NCBI RefSeq assembly: GCF_910583865.1
Contig: NZ_CAJTYX010000010.1
Location: 1-64,000, forward strand
Length of the DNA: 64,000 bases
DNA from: an uncultured Muribaculum sp.
GTDB lineage: Bacteria > Bacteroidota > Bacteroidia > Bacteroidales > Muribaculaceae
Direction of reading: 5' to 3'
The notes under the pieces were generated by a model that ran no database searches, had not been told where the DNA came from, and was given only the letters and a program-made list of their open reading frames with translations. Shown piece after piece: positions 50,701 to 57,811 of the stretch (position 1 is its first letter; every line of letters begins with the position of its first letter). A program made the translations under genes and the position numbers.

Positions 50701-52916
50701 ATGAGTTGAAACCGATGAAAGATGTGAGGCTCAATCTGATTGTAAAGGATGAGGATGGAAATACGGCTACTTCCCATGAGTTCCAGATCAACGGAGAGAG
50801 TCTCGACGGATTCACCGGAAACCTGGATCCGGCAAGCGGTTGGGAACTTCCGGCCAATACGACCGGAGTGTCAGAGATTCTATTTATTCCCACCAAGTTT
50901 GCCGCACCCGACAAGGATAAAGTGTACTCTTTCGGAGGTTCACTTACATATCTGGATCCATATACCGACCTGGAGGTGACACGTAACCTCTATCCTGTAA
51001 GTCTCACAGTTAAACCATCGCCGGAACTGGATCTCACCTACTTCGTGCAGCGGGATGTATTTTCCGATGATCCTCTGACTCCGGATGTGATAGAGCCGAC
51101 CGTACCGGCAGAGTTCGCCCTTGTTATCAATAACAAGGGACGAGGTGACGCCACTAATGTACGCTTGACCACGGAACAGCCTAAAATCATCGAGAACGAG
51201 AAAGGGCTGCTCATTGACTTCATGCTGAAAAGCTCTCAGCTAAACGGCAGTGAGAAAGTCATGTCGCTCGGAGGTTCCATAGCCACTGATTTCGGAACGA
51301 TAGCGGCCGGCTCCACAGCTTATGCACAATGGTGGCTCGAATCAACATTGCTCGGTCATTTTGTGGAGTATGATGTAGAGGCCACCCATGTGACAAGTTA
51401 CGGTAATCCCGACCTGTCGCTCCTCGACAATGTGTCGATTCATGAACTCATACATGGATTTACGCTTGGCTCTGACGGCTCCCCTGCCGCACGCGCTTTC
51501 CTTGTCAACGACATAGTGGACTCGGAGGATATGCCCGACATGCTCTATTTCAGCGACGGTACTCCGGAATGTGCTGTAGGTATCGCTCAGAGCGTAGCCG
51601 TCTCCCGCAGGTCAGACACGGTCTATGAAATTACCGCTACGCCTTCTGGAGCCGAGGGATGGTACTACGCTTCTGTAGATGACCCGACAGGAGGACGGCA
51701 GAAGCTTGTGTCCGTCACAAGGGCAAGTGATGGCGCGAAGTTCCCGGTTGATAATTTCTGGCAGACTGAGTGCACTATGCGCGACGGTAAGGATCCCGTA
51801 CATGAAGCGCGGCTCCATATGGCCGCGAACATGACCTCGGACGAAACGTTCGTGCTTGAATTCGAAGAATGTCCGCTTGTGACTCTGGAGGTCAAGGAAT
51901 TTACCGGATTACCCGGAGAGGATATTCTATATGCTCCGTTGCGCAAGGTCGGTGTAACGTTCAATAAACCGGTGGTCGCATCATCATTTACAGCCGATGA
52001 CATCTCATTGACATGCGCAGGCAAGCATGTGGATGTCTCAGGTATTGTCGTGACTCCTGTTTCGGATACGGATTTCATTGTGGCGTTTGATCGTGAGACG
52101 TCTGCTGACGGATACTATGTGATGACTGTCTCGACGGAGAATATCACCGATACCGAAGGCTTCAATGGGCGTAACGGTAAGAATGCGTCATGGATTCAGT
52201 ACGTTGACGGTAAAGTCAGTCTTACCGTCAACGTGATGCCGACAGAGGGAGGAACTGTGTCACCGGTGTCGCAGCGCTTTGACCATGGTTCTACCGTGAC
52301 AATGAAGGCTTCTGCATCTGAAGGCTATGATTTTACCGGATGGATGCATGAGGGTGTTATGTTTACATCCGAACCGGAGTTTGACTATGTTTTGCTTGCC
52401 GACGAAGAGTTTACCGCAACGTTCGCAATCAGGCACTACAATGTTGTCGTCGATTTTGATCCTGCCGGAGGCCGGGTGGAGAATGCCGCCAGCGGCATCT
52501 ACCGACATGGCACTGTGCTTGACATGACAGCGATTCCAAACGATGGGTTTGCTTTTGACGGCTGGTATGTAGACGATGAGGAGAGGTCGAAAGATGTATC
52601 TTTTGCCATAACGGTGAAGGGCAACATGACTGTTCATGCCGATTTTAACCGGACATCCGGAATCGGCATCGTGGATGCAGGTTCAAGCGGTCTCGTGATA
52701 AGCCCGACACCTCTCCGTGACATGATGACTGTGGACGGTGAGTTCCTGAATATACAGATGGTTACGGTGTTTGACATAAGCGGCGGAATTTCATTGCGAT
52801 GGGCCGACATACCGGTCGGTTCGAGTCTTGATGTAAGTTCGTTGACACCTGGATTCTATATAGTGAGAGCTGTTACAGAGAAGGGCGTTTTCACAAGAAA
52901 GGTTCTTAAACTTTAG
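44733..52916 (+). CDS. Giant exported multidomain protein (2727 residues)
   Basis: After a signal peptide (MRFLRFICLLAGVFATLGIQA), from N to C: three InlB-B-like repeats (about 34-290; SYKFEGWED, YTFVDWTRN, GYRFRDWTD); a cohesin-like domain (about 295-425); a CARDB domain; about four Calx-beta-like repeats (570-975); another CARDB; a carboxypeptidase-regulatory-like domain (AGARVVVSNPSTGATLFDGV); a cysteine-bearing helical block with a poly-glycine linker (about 1618-1810); further beta-domains with YFVQRDVFSDDPLTP and SIHELIHGF; two more InlB-B-like repeats (about 2490-2640); and a type A sorting-like C-terminus (FYIVRAVTEKGVFTRKVLKL). No enzymatic motif is evident. It is probably a surface adhesin or scaffold, co-transcribed with the LRR gene. 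Confidence 0.85.
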   Translation: MRFLRFICLLAGVFATLGIQAQYDPVNPPEPGGYTVRAKAVPANGGSVSPESHLLQTGESVTLTAYASSSYKFEGWEDTDGNRLSSDRSYKVTMGMADVELIARFAYSPGSPAEPETPPAYAQVNATALPSGGGSVSGMGRFAVGSEIRLYAYNNSNYTFVDWTRNGETIGTSGTLVYTVLEADNDLVANFRYAPSNPSEPDVPVVSHRLFLECSPAGSASFNRNSGDKVAENESVSLTAYPSTGYRFRDWTDESGTVLSTERTFSYKMPGHDVRLRANMIYSPTDPSEPSVPATTRNVIYGARELAMPGADFIYAISLENVDRIIGMNIDVNITAPVALDMAMASLSSRASGHTLAVESIDESTYRLTVRGNVPFNGANGPVIRVPAHLDASAEVDATITVGVSKGVVFKDGGSQTPVDAVNGSVKVIAIPETLPDSPDFIVSHVDAQAASVMPGDNVTLDWTVENAGNIAATAGWSESLFLSGEDGRRIVIGTTYYDGKNLAPGEKVARSATLRINELPGISGKLNAGVSIVPYATSGEIEQKQFNNTAIGTGYPLTLGKRLLLEIPTTVTEGRDRTIRGRIARSGSWNESETFMLSVENADPRLSMPESVTIFRDQSAAYFQLTLADNEVADGNTDVEISVSGSDYQPVTAMMTISDDEFPTFTLEITPDEIAEGEKSVLTIMLPQPAAADLEISLSCDRPSRLQFPATIVIMSGNTSASCCVTATDNKSVDGDADVTLRAVAPGYMDAETYLAVIDNDIPALKLEITPAEVGESAGPAAMRGMLHRLDNFDKRVTVMLSDDSKGGIFYSTDRIELDAGVRSAEFSIGVIDNNVVDGDRDINITAAVYISTCSCAATGTGAGIVTKSVRVIDDDGPSLAIEASKSTLLEGDDDGIVLTVSRNTDISASLTVRLSSDADDVLVYDRQVTIPAGSTSATVKVTAPSNTVQGDTRTVVFAAEAEGFSKGVFWAMLTDSSLPDAIISSLELSDSEVKAGHSVEVKVTVGNVGAMTLPEITKTTLYLGNEPVGALYNQKPLPSGETVTLSTTVTMPTAVGTFDVQARINESKGVKEILYSNNVSTPVPVKVLSPYAAKVNVEKKIYSPGEEVRITGNLTGDGVADAEVEVYVINNGVRQTLKARSDASGRFEAVYSPFSSQIGHFSIGACYPGEQLMAEDASFDIYGMTYDNSQPIICRMLTGETYSGNVRITNPGILPLTGVSVSVESVSEEVTASAACPQVIDGGASVELNYTLTATEATSGNDWREMRLRITSSEAQDMVMTVYYYASDPVGTVKASVAAINTTVTQGAPSEYPFIITNTGRGATGRISLALPEWMSAVTPVEMPSLMPGDSATVILRLATNDKMNLNVPVTGHVGIGCAEGTGISIPYKIVPVSEEKGILEVVVCDEYTYYTAEAPHVAGARVVVSNPSTGATLFDGVTGEDGRCGMQMPAGYYQLDVTAEKHDRYRNFVYVSPGRTESVTADISYNPITISWDVKETEVEDEYKVTTTVKYETNVPMPVVKVTIPKSIDGDNMAVGDAVMINMNLTNIGLIRAMDVRTVIPRDLTEWKFEALDYTEPFELNPQQSVNVPIRITRIADESQRAPMFAPSSRSVGGNMITNFGNCMTAMGSSYKGMCGKELKDNTSAENMAMKACAASATAMAIGEILEHVFGGGWVMPSVGGGGGGDAGGGGNGGGDSSYGAVESRFSICDTCDAKRAENLINTLLGHTWLGGFNDALNDAIEAYRSDPNHQYRFVVKKMGETIDEYIGDKLDEAAFGPYKDMVGVAVEVYELTEPCGDDEDDTPRRIPLRSVSPASKHSWVEEFNKIGRSYADQLMAMHRLQLMAFGDSVWFSDVDAEKHAFLKYAYSQPDGIIPSDKEIEARRPRSVSMSQAKALFLHINGSGDSFPSENALEDQLAIFEEGNKAAADKGYSSLTDQFYEAYDDYRKHFEEMQSNSVCASVTLQISQTMTMTRQAFRGTLKVFNGHELKPMKDVRLNLIVKDEDGNTATSHEFQINGESLDGFTGNLDPASGWELPANTTGVSEILFIPTKFAAPDKDKVYSFGGSLTYLDPYTDLEVTRNLYPVSLTVKPSPELDLTYFVQRDVFSDDPLTPDVIEPTVPAEFALVINNKGRGDATNVRLTTEQPKIIENEKGLLIDFMLKSSQLNGSEKVMSLGGSIATDFGTIAAGSTAYAQWWLESTLLGHFVEYDVEATHVTSYGNPDLSLLDNVSIHELIHGFTLGSDGSPAARAFLVNDIVDSEDMPDMLYFSDGTPECAVGIAQSVAVSRRSDTVYEITATPSGAEGWYYASVDDPTGGRQKLVSVTRASDGAKFPVDNFWQTECTMRDGKDPVHEARLHMAANMTSDETFVLEFEECPLVTLEVKEFTGLPGEDILYAPLRKVGVTFNKPVVASSFTADDISLTCAGKHVDVSGIVVTPVSDTDFIVAFDRETSADGYYVMTVSTENITDTEGFNGRNGKNASWIQYVDGKVSLTVNVMPTEGGTVSPVSQRFDHGSTVTMKASASEGYDFTGWMHEGVMFTSEPEFDYVLLADEEFTATFAIRHYNVVVDFDPAGGRVENAASGIYRHGTVLDMTAIPNDGFAFDGWYVDDEERSKDVSFAITVKGNMTVHADFNRTSGIGIVDAGSSGLVISPTPLRDMMTVDGEFLNIQMVTVFDISGGISLRWADIPVGSSLDVSSLTPGFYIVRAVTEKGVFTRKVLKL

Positions 52917-53051
52917 TACATACATCAATCTATTCATTTTGACGGGATGTTGTCAAGGGGGATTTTCCCAAGACTGCATTCCGTCGTTGTTTTTCTGTAT
53001 ATTTTCATGTTTTTTATGAATATACATGCCGTCAAATCGGGGGATAATGTT

Positions 53052-53059
53052 TATCTTTG
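53052..53059 (+). promoter_or_regulatory. -7 box upstream of the second ompH
   Basis: TATCTTTG, with a predicted start near 53066, about 40 bases before the ATG. The -33 position is weak. Its presence shows that this ompH no longer relies on the bamA operon promoter. Confidence 0.55.
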
Positions 53060-53105
53060 CGCGATTAAGTAAAAATATCCGCGAAAATTAACATTTCATT
53101 ATATC

Positions 53106-53606
53106 ATGATAAAGAAAATTTTGCTCGCTGTCGCTGTGGCATTTCCTATGTTTGCCGCCGCCCAGGCTCCCAAGTTCGGTGTAGTAAACACTCAGTCGGT
53201 GATGGAGGCGCTTCCCGACTCCAAGCAGGTTGAGGAACAGATACTCGCCGCATCGAAGAAGTACGAGGACGAGTTTGCCAAACTGCAGGAGGAGATGAAC
53301 AAGGCCGTGCAGGAGTTCCAGGCTCTTGGCGCCGACACTCCCGAGACCATCAAGCAGCGCCGCCAGCAGGAAATACAGGACCTTTACCAGAAGTCGGAGC
53401 AGTTCCGCCAGACGGCAACCCAGGATCTTCAGCGCCAGCATGAGCAGCTGATGGCTCCCGTAGTGCAGAAAGTGACCAATGCCATCAACTCCGTAGGCAA
53501 GGAGCAGGGGATGACGTTCATCTTCGAGCAGGCCATGCCTCTCTATGTAGGCACTGACGTGACCGACATCACTCCGATGGTAAAGACCTCGCTCGGTCTG
53601 AAGTGA
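53106..53606 (+). CDS. OmpH/Skp-family periplasmic chaperone, second copy
   Basis: A 166-residue exported chaperone: signal peptide MIKKILLAVAVAFPMFAAAQA, then KFGVVNTQSVMEALPDSKQVEEQ, a glutamine- and glutamate-rich coiled coil (about 38-115) and the closing MTFIFEQAMPLYVGTDVTDITP. It lacks close similarity to the first copy in the coil but keeps the fold pattern. In other Bacteroidales the two ompH genes normally follow bamA side by side, ahead of murI; here an 11-kb block separates them. Confidence 0.93.
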   Translation: MIKKILLAVAVAFPMFAAAQAPKFGVVNTQSVMEALPDSKQVEEQILAASKKYEDEFAKLQEEMNKAVQEFQALGADTPETIKQRRQQEIQDLYQKSEQFRQTATQDLQRQHEQLMAPVVQKVTNAINSVGKEQGMTFIFEQAMPLYVGTDVTDITPMVKTSLGLK

Positions 53607-53647
53607 TACGCTGCATTACCGATCAGTACTGAACCAATAACATACCG

Positions 53648-53696
53648 ACAGGCCGTGACCGCCACACAACGAGGCGAGTACGGCCTGTGGTGTTTT
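53648..53696 (+). terminator. Probable terminator between ompH and murI
   Basis: ACAGGCCGT (53648-53656) pairs with ACGGCCTGT (53680-53688), followed by GGTGTTTT. The loop is long (23 bases), so termination may be partial. Confidence 0.45.
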
Positions 53697-53720
53697 GCCC
53701 TCATTAATCATTGTTGACCT

Positions 53721-54563
53721 ATGTTCCCGGAATTGCTCCCCGCAGTCCCCGGCCCGATAGGGGTGTTCGACTCCGGGTTCGGCGGACTCACCATATTGCG
53801 CGACATATGCCGCCGCTTGCCTGACTATGACTACCTGTTTCTCGGCGACAATGCACGCGCCCCTTACGGCACGCGGTCGTTTGACGTGGTCTACCGTTTT
53901 ACCCTTCAGGCTGTGCGCTACCTGTTCGCCCAGGGCTGCCATCTCGTGATTCTTGCCTGCAACACTGCATCGGCCAAGGCGCTGCGCACCATACAGCAGT
54001 GCGACCTTCCTGCCATCGACCCATCCAGACGTGTGCTTGGTGTCATACGTCCGACGGTAGAAATCCTGTCCGAGCGCACCCGCAACGGCCACATAGGCAT
54101 CGTAGGCACTCCAGGCACTGTCGCTTCCCGGTCATATGACATCGAGATCGGCAAGATGCATCCCGACATGCGCGTCACTGCCCACGCCTGCCCTATGTGG
54201 GTACCGCTGGTGGAGAACCGAGAAACCACCACTCCCGGCGCGCGCTATTTCGTGGAACGTGACATCCGGGTGTTGCTTGATGTCGATCCCGACATAGACA
54301 CCCTGATACTCGGCTGCACGCACTATCCTCTGCTGTCCGACATGATACGCGCCGCGCTCCCCGCCGGTGTCGATGTGCTTTCGCAGGGGCGTGTGGTGGC
54401 CGACAGTCTTGCCGATTACTTGCGCCGCCATCCCGACATGGCCGCTCGCTGCACCATCGGCGGCACCGTGCGTTATCTCACCACCGAGAACGCCGACCGC
54501 TTTTCGGAAATGGCTTCCATGTTCATGGGCCATCCCGTACAGGCCGTGCAGGTCGAACTGTAG
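53721..54563 (+). CDS. murI: Glutamate racemase
   Basis: Supplies D-glutamate for peptidoglycan. The 280-residue enzyme shows GVFDSGFGGLTILRDI with catalytic D17-S18, YLFLGDNARAPYG, the first catalytic cysteine C80 in LACNTASAKALR and the second, C199, in LGCTHYPLL. Spacing and length are typical. It lies 114 bp downstream of ompH, the conserved Bacteroidales neighbour, with a weak terminator hairpin in between. Confidence 0.97.
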   Translation: MFPELLPAVPGPIGVFDSGFGGLTILRDICRRLPDYDYLFLGDNARAPYGTRSFDVVYRFTLQAVRYLFAQGCHLVILACNTASAKALRTIQQCDLPAIDPSRRVLGVIRPTVEILSERTRNGHIGIVGTPGTVASRSYDIEIGKMHPDMRVTAHACPMWVPLVENRETTTPGARYFVERDIRVLLDVDPDIDTLILGCTHYPLLSDMIRAALPAGVDVLSQGRVVADSLADYLRRHPDMAARCTIGGTVRYLTTENADRFSEMASMFMGHPVQAVQVEL

Positions 54564-54642
54564 TTGTCGCGCAACGGCGCGTCGAGGAACTTTCCGCCAC
54601 TAAATTGGTAAAATTGAAGATTCACCTTCCGGTGTGCTTTAG

Positions 54643-54650
54643 TAATTTTG
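54643..54650 (+). promoter_or_regulatory. -7 box upstream of the DUF3943 gene
   Basis: TAATTTTG, consensus -7; the -33 box is not clear. Predicted start near 54657. Confidence 0.45.
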
Positions 54651-54704
54651 CGGATGTATCCATGACGCTATGCGGCTTCTGTCGGATTTGCTGCCCGTGG
54701 ATGG

Positions 54705-56207
54705 ATGATACCGCAATACACCGATGCAGTGGAAAGATTTCTGATTACGATGATTGCCGCGTTGCTCTGCGGCTTTGATATTTGCCGCGCACAGCTCCCC
54801 GCACGGGATGTGCCTACCGACAGCATCGCCGACAGCGACATGCGCCGTGGCGCGCGCCGGTTCTTTCCCGCTGCGCTCACTGTTGCCGGGCTTAATGCAG
54901 GGGTATGGGCGTTTGACCGCTATGTCCAAAAAGGCGATTTCGCCTACATATCGTCGCGGACCGTGCGCGATAATTTCCGCCACGGGTTCATCTGGGACAA
55001 CGACAAACTCGGCACCAACATGTTCCTCCACCCATACCATGGAAACCTGTACTATAACTCCGCCCGTTCCTATGGATATAATTTCTGGCAATCGGGGCTC
55101 TTTGCATTCGGAGGCAGTGCCATGTGGGAACTGTTCATGGAGTGTGAGTATCCTTCGACCAACGACATAATCGCCACGCCTATAGGCGGAATGGCGCTTG
55201 GTGAGGTGGCTTTCAGGGCTTCCGATGTGCTCGTCGACGACCGTCTTGTCGGTGGCGCGCGCTTCGGACGCGAGGCGTGCATATTCATACTGTCGCCTAT
55301 GAGGGGTATCACACGTATAGTCAACGGCGACGCATGGCGACATCGTCCCGTGTCGGGCCGCACTTTCCCTATTCCCGACGTGAAGATTGAGTTCTCGGCA
55401 GGCGTACGTTCATTGGAGTTCGAAGATGAGATCTTCGACAAGGGAATCGGCTTTACCTCCGCCGCCCACATAGAGTATGGCGACCGCTTCGAGGAGAGCT
55501 GTACACGCCCTTACGATTACTTCACCGTGATGGCCAACATCAACGTGCAGGCCTCGCAGCCTTTGCTCGGACGGCTGAACATCATGGGACGACTTTTGTC
55601 GCATGCCACTGAATACAGCAACCGTCGCTATCTGAGCGTGGGGATGTACCAGCATTTCGACTACTACGACTCCGACACAATATCCGACGTGTCGGCGCGT
55701 ACTCCCTACAAGCTTGCCGTTCCTGCAAGCCTCGGATGCGGTCTGATTTATCGCGACGACCCGTCACGTAGCTGGACGTTCGACGCATGGCTTCACGCCA
55801 ATGCCATACTGCTCGGAGGTGTGCTCTCCGACTACTACCGTGTGGATGAACGCAACTATAACCTTGCCAACGGATTCTCATTGAAGTTCGGCGTGTGTTT
55901 CGAGCTGTGGCGCCGGCGGCTGCGTCTGGCTTGGAACAATGAGTACTACCGCATGTTCACGTGGAAGGGCTATCCTTCCGACATTGATTGGTCCGACTTT
56001 GACCGGCGCACTCTCGACGCGCAGGGCGACCGTTCAGTGGCTATGTTCAATGTCAGCGAGCTGCGTGCTGACCTCCACTTGTGGCGCAACCTTTATCTTA
56101 CTGCGGAATTTGCCCACTATCTTCGCTCCACCCACTACCGCGACTTCCCCCACGTGCGCTCCTCCACCACCTCGACCTCTTTATCCCTCACCTGCCGCCT
56201 CCGCTGA
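54705..56207 (+). CDS. DUF3943 family outer-membrane-associated protein
   Basis: A 500-residue exported protein. A signal segment (FLITMIAALLCGFDICRA) is followed by the DUF3943-type core with TNMFLHPYHGNLYYNSARSYGYNFWQSGLFAFGGSAMWELFMECE (only partly conserved here), PIGGMALGEVAFRASD and a strand-rich second half ending in TSTSLSLTCRLR. The family is found in several Gram-negative lineages and has no established function; the strand pattern suggests a barrel or membrane-associated beta protein. Start may be the ATG at 54705 or the one at 54750 next to the hydrophobic segment. Confidence 0.72.
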   Translation: MIPQYTDAVERFLITMIAALLCGFDICRAQLPARDVPTDSIADSDMRRGARRFFPAALTVAGLNAGVWAFDRYVQKGDFAYISSRTVRDNFRHGFIWDNDKLGTNMFLHPYHGNLYYNSARSYGYNFWQSGLFAFGGSAMWELFMECEYPSTNDIIATPIGGMALGEVAFRASDVLVDDRLVGGARFGREACIFILSPMRGITRIVNGDAWRHRPVSGRTFPIPDVKIEFSAGVRSLEFEDEIFDKGIGFTSAAHIEYGDRFEESCTRPYDYFTVMANINVQASQPLLGRLNIMGRLLSHATEYSNRRYLSVGMYQHFDYYDSDTISDVSARTPYKLAVPASLGCGLIYRDDPSRSWTFDAWLHANAILLGGVLSDYYRVDERNYNLANGFSLKFGVCFELWRRRLRLAWNNEYYRMFTWKGYPSDIDWSDFDRRTLDAQGDRSVAMFNVSELRADLHLWRNLYLTAEFAHYLRSTHYRDFPHVRSSTTSTSLSLTCRLR

Positions 56208-56312
56208 TTACCGATGGCGCGGGGATTACTGCAATTATTCGCGTTTACATAAAATCACGGCGATATGCAATTCCGCATGTCGCCGTGATCTTATGTCTTT
56301 ACGAGACCGGAT

Positions 56313-56615
56313 TTATTTGCAGTCGCACCCGCACCCGAGCTTGCCTTTCACAATCTGCTTGAATGCCTCGAACTGTGGGGCGAATTCTGCAAATAGCGGA
56401 TTGTCGGAGTTTTTCTTGATTACGTGGTGCATGAAACGCATCGCGAGAACGAATTCCTTTGCATGCTTGTCCTTGGCGAAGCCGAGCGACTTGGCTCTAT
56501 CCGCCATTGCGGCGATGTCATGGTGGCCACCGAAATTGAAGTTGAGTACTTCGGCCATTTTTCCATCCTTGGCCTCGATCATGTTCACAAAATAGGCTTT
56601 CTTTTCCTTATCCAT
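56313..56615 (-). CDS. Small conserved helical protein with cysteine-rich tail
   Basis: A 100-residue protein I do not recognise as a named family. It is mostly helical and charged (MDKEKKAYFVNMIEAKDGKM, EFVLAMRFMHHVIKKNSDNP) and ends in LGCGCDCK, a compact cysteine cluster suited to metal or redox chemistry; HH pairs occur at GGHHDI and FMHHV. No signal peptide or membrane segment, so it is likely cytoplasmic. It lies convergent to the DUF3943 gene. A short open remnant with coding-like appearance lies 12 bp upstream on the same strand. Confidence 0.7.
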   Translation of the reverse strand: MDKEKKAYFVNMIEAKDGKMAEVLNFNFGGHHDIAAMADRAKSLGFAKDKHAKEFVLAMRFMHHVIKKNSDNPLFAEFAPQFEAFKQIVKGKLGCGCDCK

Positions 56616-56627
56616 AAAAACAGGTTT

Positions 56628-56732
56628 TTAATTTAGATATGTTTTCTCACTGAAATCGATTGGGACTCTTATGCCGTCAATCGACTGTATTCCCATAACA
56701 ATATCCCCTATATCGTGGATTGTCAACGAAAC
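56628..56732 (-). pseudogene. Possible gene remnant or leader ORF upstream of the small cysteine-tail gene
   Basis: The minus strand is open for 34 codons before a TAA stop and includes an ATG at 56696 that gives a 22-residue peptide beginning MGIQSIDGIRVPIDFSEK. It looks protein-like, is preceded in frame by a stop, and ends 12 bp before the next start. It may be the C-terminal relic of a lost upstream gene or a small leader peptide. Confidence 0.25.
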
Positions 56733-56895
56733 CTAAAATGTCGTAACGATAATTTCATCCGTCTACAGAGGAATGATAAGCATGTTGCCGAACCATCAAA
56801 CTCACGTATGAAATTTGTGCTTATGATGTAGAATAATTATCCGCAGATTCCGGGATTCTTGTTGAAAGTACCATGTGTGGAATCCGGATTTTCGC

Positions 56896-56903
56896 TAATT
56901 TTG
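56896..56903 (+). promoter_or_regulatory. -7 box of the PHP gene
   Basis: TAATTTTG, 18 bases upstream of the ATG at 56922. It lies inside the upstream extension of the frame and so rules out the start at 56859. Confidence 0.5.
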
Positions 56904-56921
56904 CGGAAAAATGAAAGGACG

Positions 56922-57641
56922 ATGGATTTAAGTAAAGTCGAATTGGATGTGCACACCCATACTATTGCGAGCGGCCATGCGTTCAGCACATTGCAGGAGA
57001 TGGTGAAAGCGGCTGCGGAAAAGGGATTGAAATTGTTAGGGGTAACGGAACATGCTTCTGGCATTCCGGGGACATGCGCACCGATTTATTTCCGGAATCT
57101 ACACGTTGTGCCACGCAGGATGTATGGTATAGACCTCATGCTCGGTGCCGAGATCGATATTTTGGACGGGGATGGCAACCTCGACATGGACGATGATATT
57201 ATGTCGCGTCTTGATATCCGAATTGCCGGGATCCATTCACTCTGTTATAGACGGGGGACAAAAGAGGAGAATACGGCAGGGATGATAAAAGCTATCAGCA
57301 ACCCTTGGATCAACATTATCAGCCATCCGGGCGATGGTACTGCCGAACTTGACTTCGAGCCGATAGTGCTTGCAGCCAAAGAACACCATACACTGTTGGA
57401 GATCAACAATAGCTCTCTGAAACCGGTGAGGAACAAGGAGTACGCCCGGGCAAACAATATTGAAATCCTACGCCTGTGTAAGAAGTACGACATGCCCGTG
57501 ATACTCGGAAGCGATGCACATATATCGTTCGACATTGCCAACTATGAATATCTTCCGCCGCTCATTCACGAGACTGAATTCCCGGATGAGCTTGTGATCA
57601 ATCGCTCGCTCTCTGCTTTTAAGTCTTACCTGAATCTCTGA
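56922..57641 (+). CDS. PHP-domain phosphoesterase (YcdX-like)
   Basis: A 239-residue cytoplasmic metal-dependent phosphatase of the PHP superfamily. The metal ligands are visible in LDVHTHTIASGHAF near residue 8, VTEHASGIPG near 45, GAEIDILDGDG, the ISHPGDG motif and GSDAHISFDIANY near the C-terminus. YcdX-type members hydrolyse phosphate monoesters; the natural substrate is unknown. The start at 56922 follows an AAAGGA element and lies downstream of the -7 box, so it is preferred to the longer frame from 56859. Confidence 0.9.
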   Translation: MDLSKVELDVHTHTIASGHAFSTLQEMVKAAAEKGLKLLGVTEHASGIPGTCAPIYFRNLHVVPRRMYGIDLMLGAEIDILDGDGNLDMDDDIMSRLDIRIAGIHSLCYRRGTKEENTAGMIKAISNPWINIISHPGDGTAELDFEPIVLAAKEHHTLLEINNSSLKPVRNKEYARANNIEILRLCKKYDMPVILGSDAHISFDIANYEYLPPLIHETEFPDELVINRSLSAFKSYLNL

Positions 57642-57743
57642 ATATCCGTCAGGCACAAAAATTTGTGATGCGAGGATTGGCATGTATTATATCGGCATAA
57701 AAAATTTATTTACAATTTATTAGGCGGGTTTGGGGAAATTTGC

Positions 57744-57751
57744 TATCTTTG
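57744..57751 (+). promoter_or_regulatory. -7 box of the pnp promoter
   Basis: TATCTTTG with a predicted start near 57758, about 55 bases before the ATG. The -33 region is AT-rich without a clear TTTG. Confidence 0.5.
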
Positions 57752-57811
57752 TGCGATTTTTTGTATAAGAAAAACAGACTATACAATCTTACAGAGACAT
57801 ATAATTAATTT

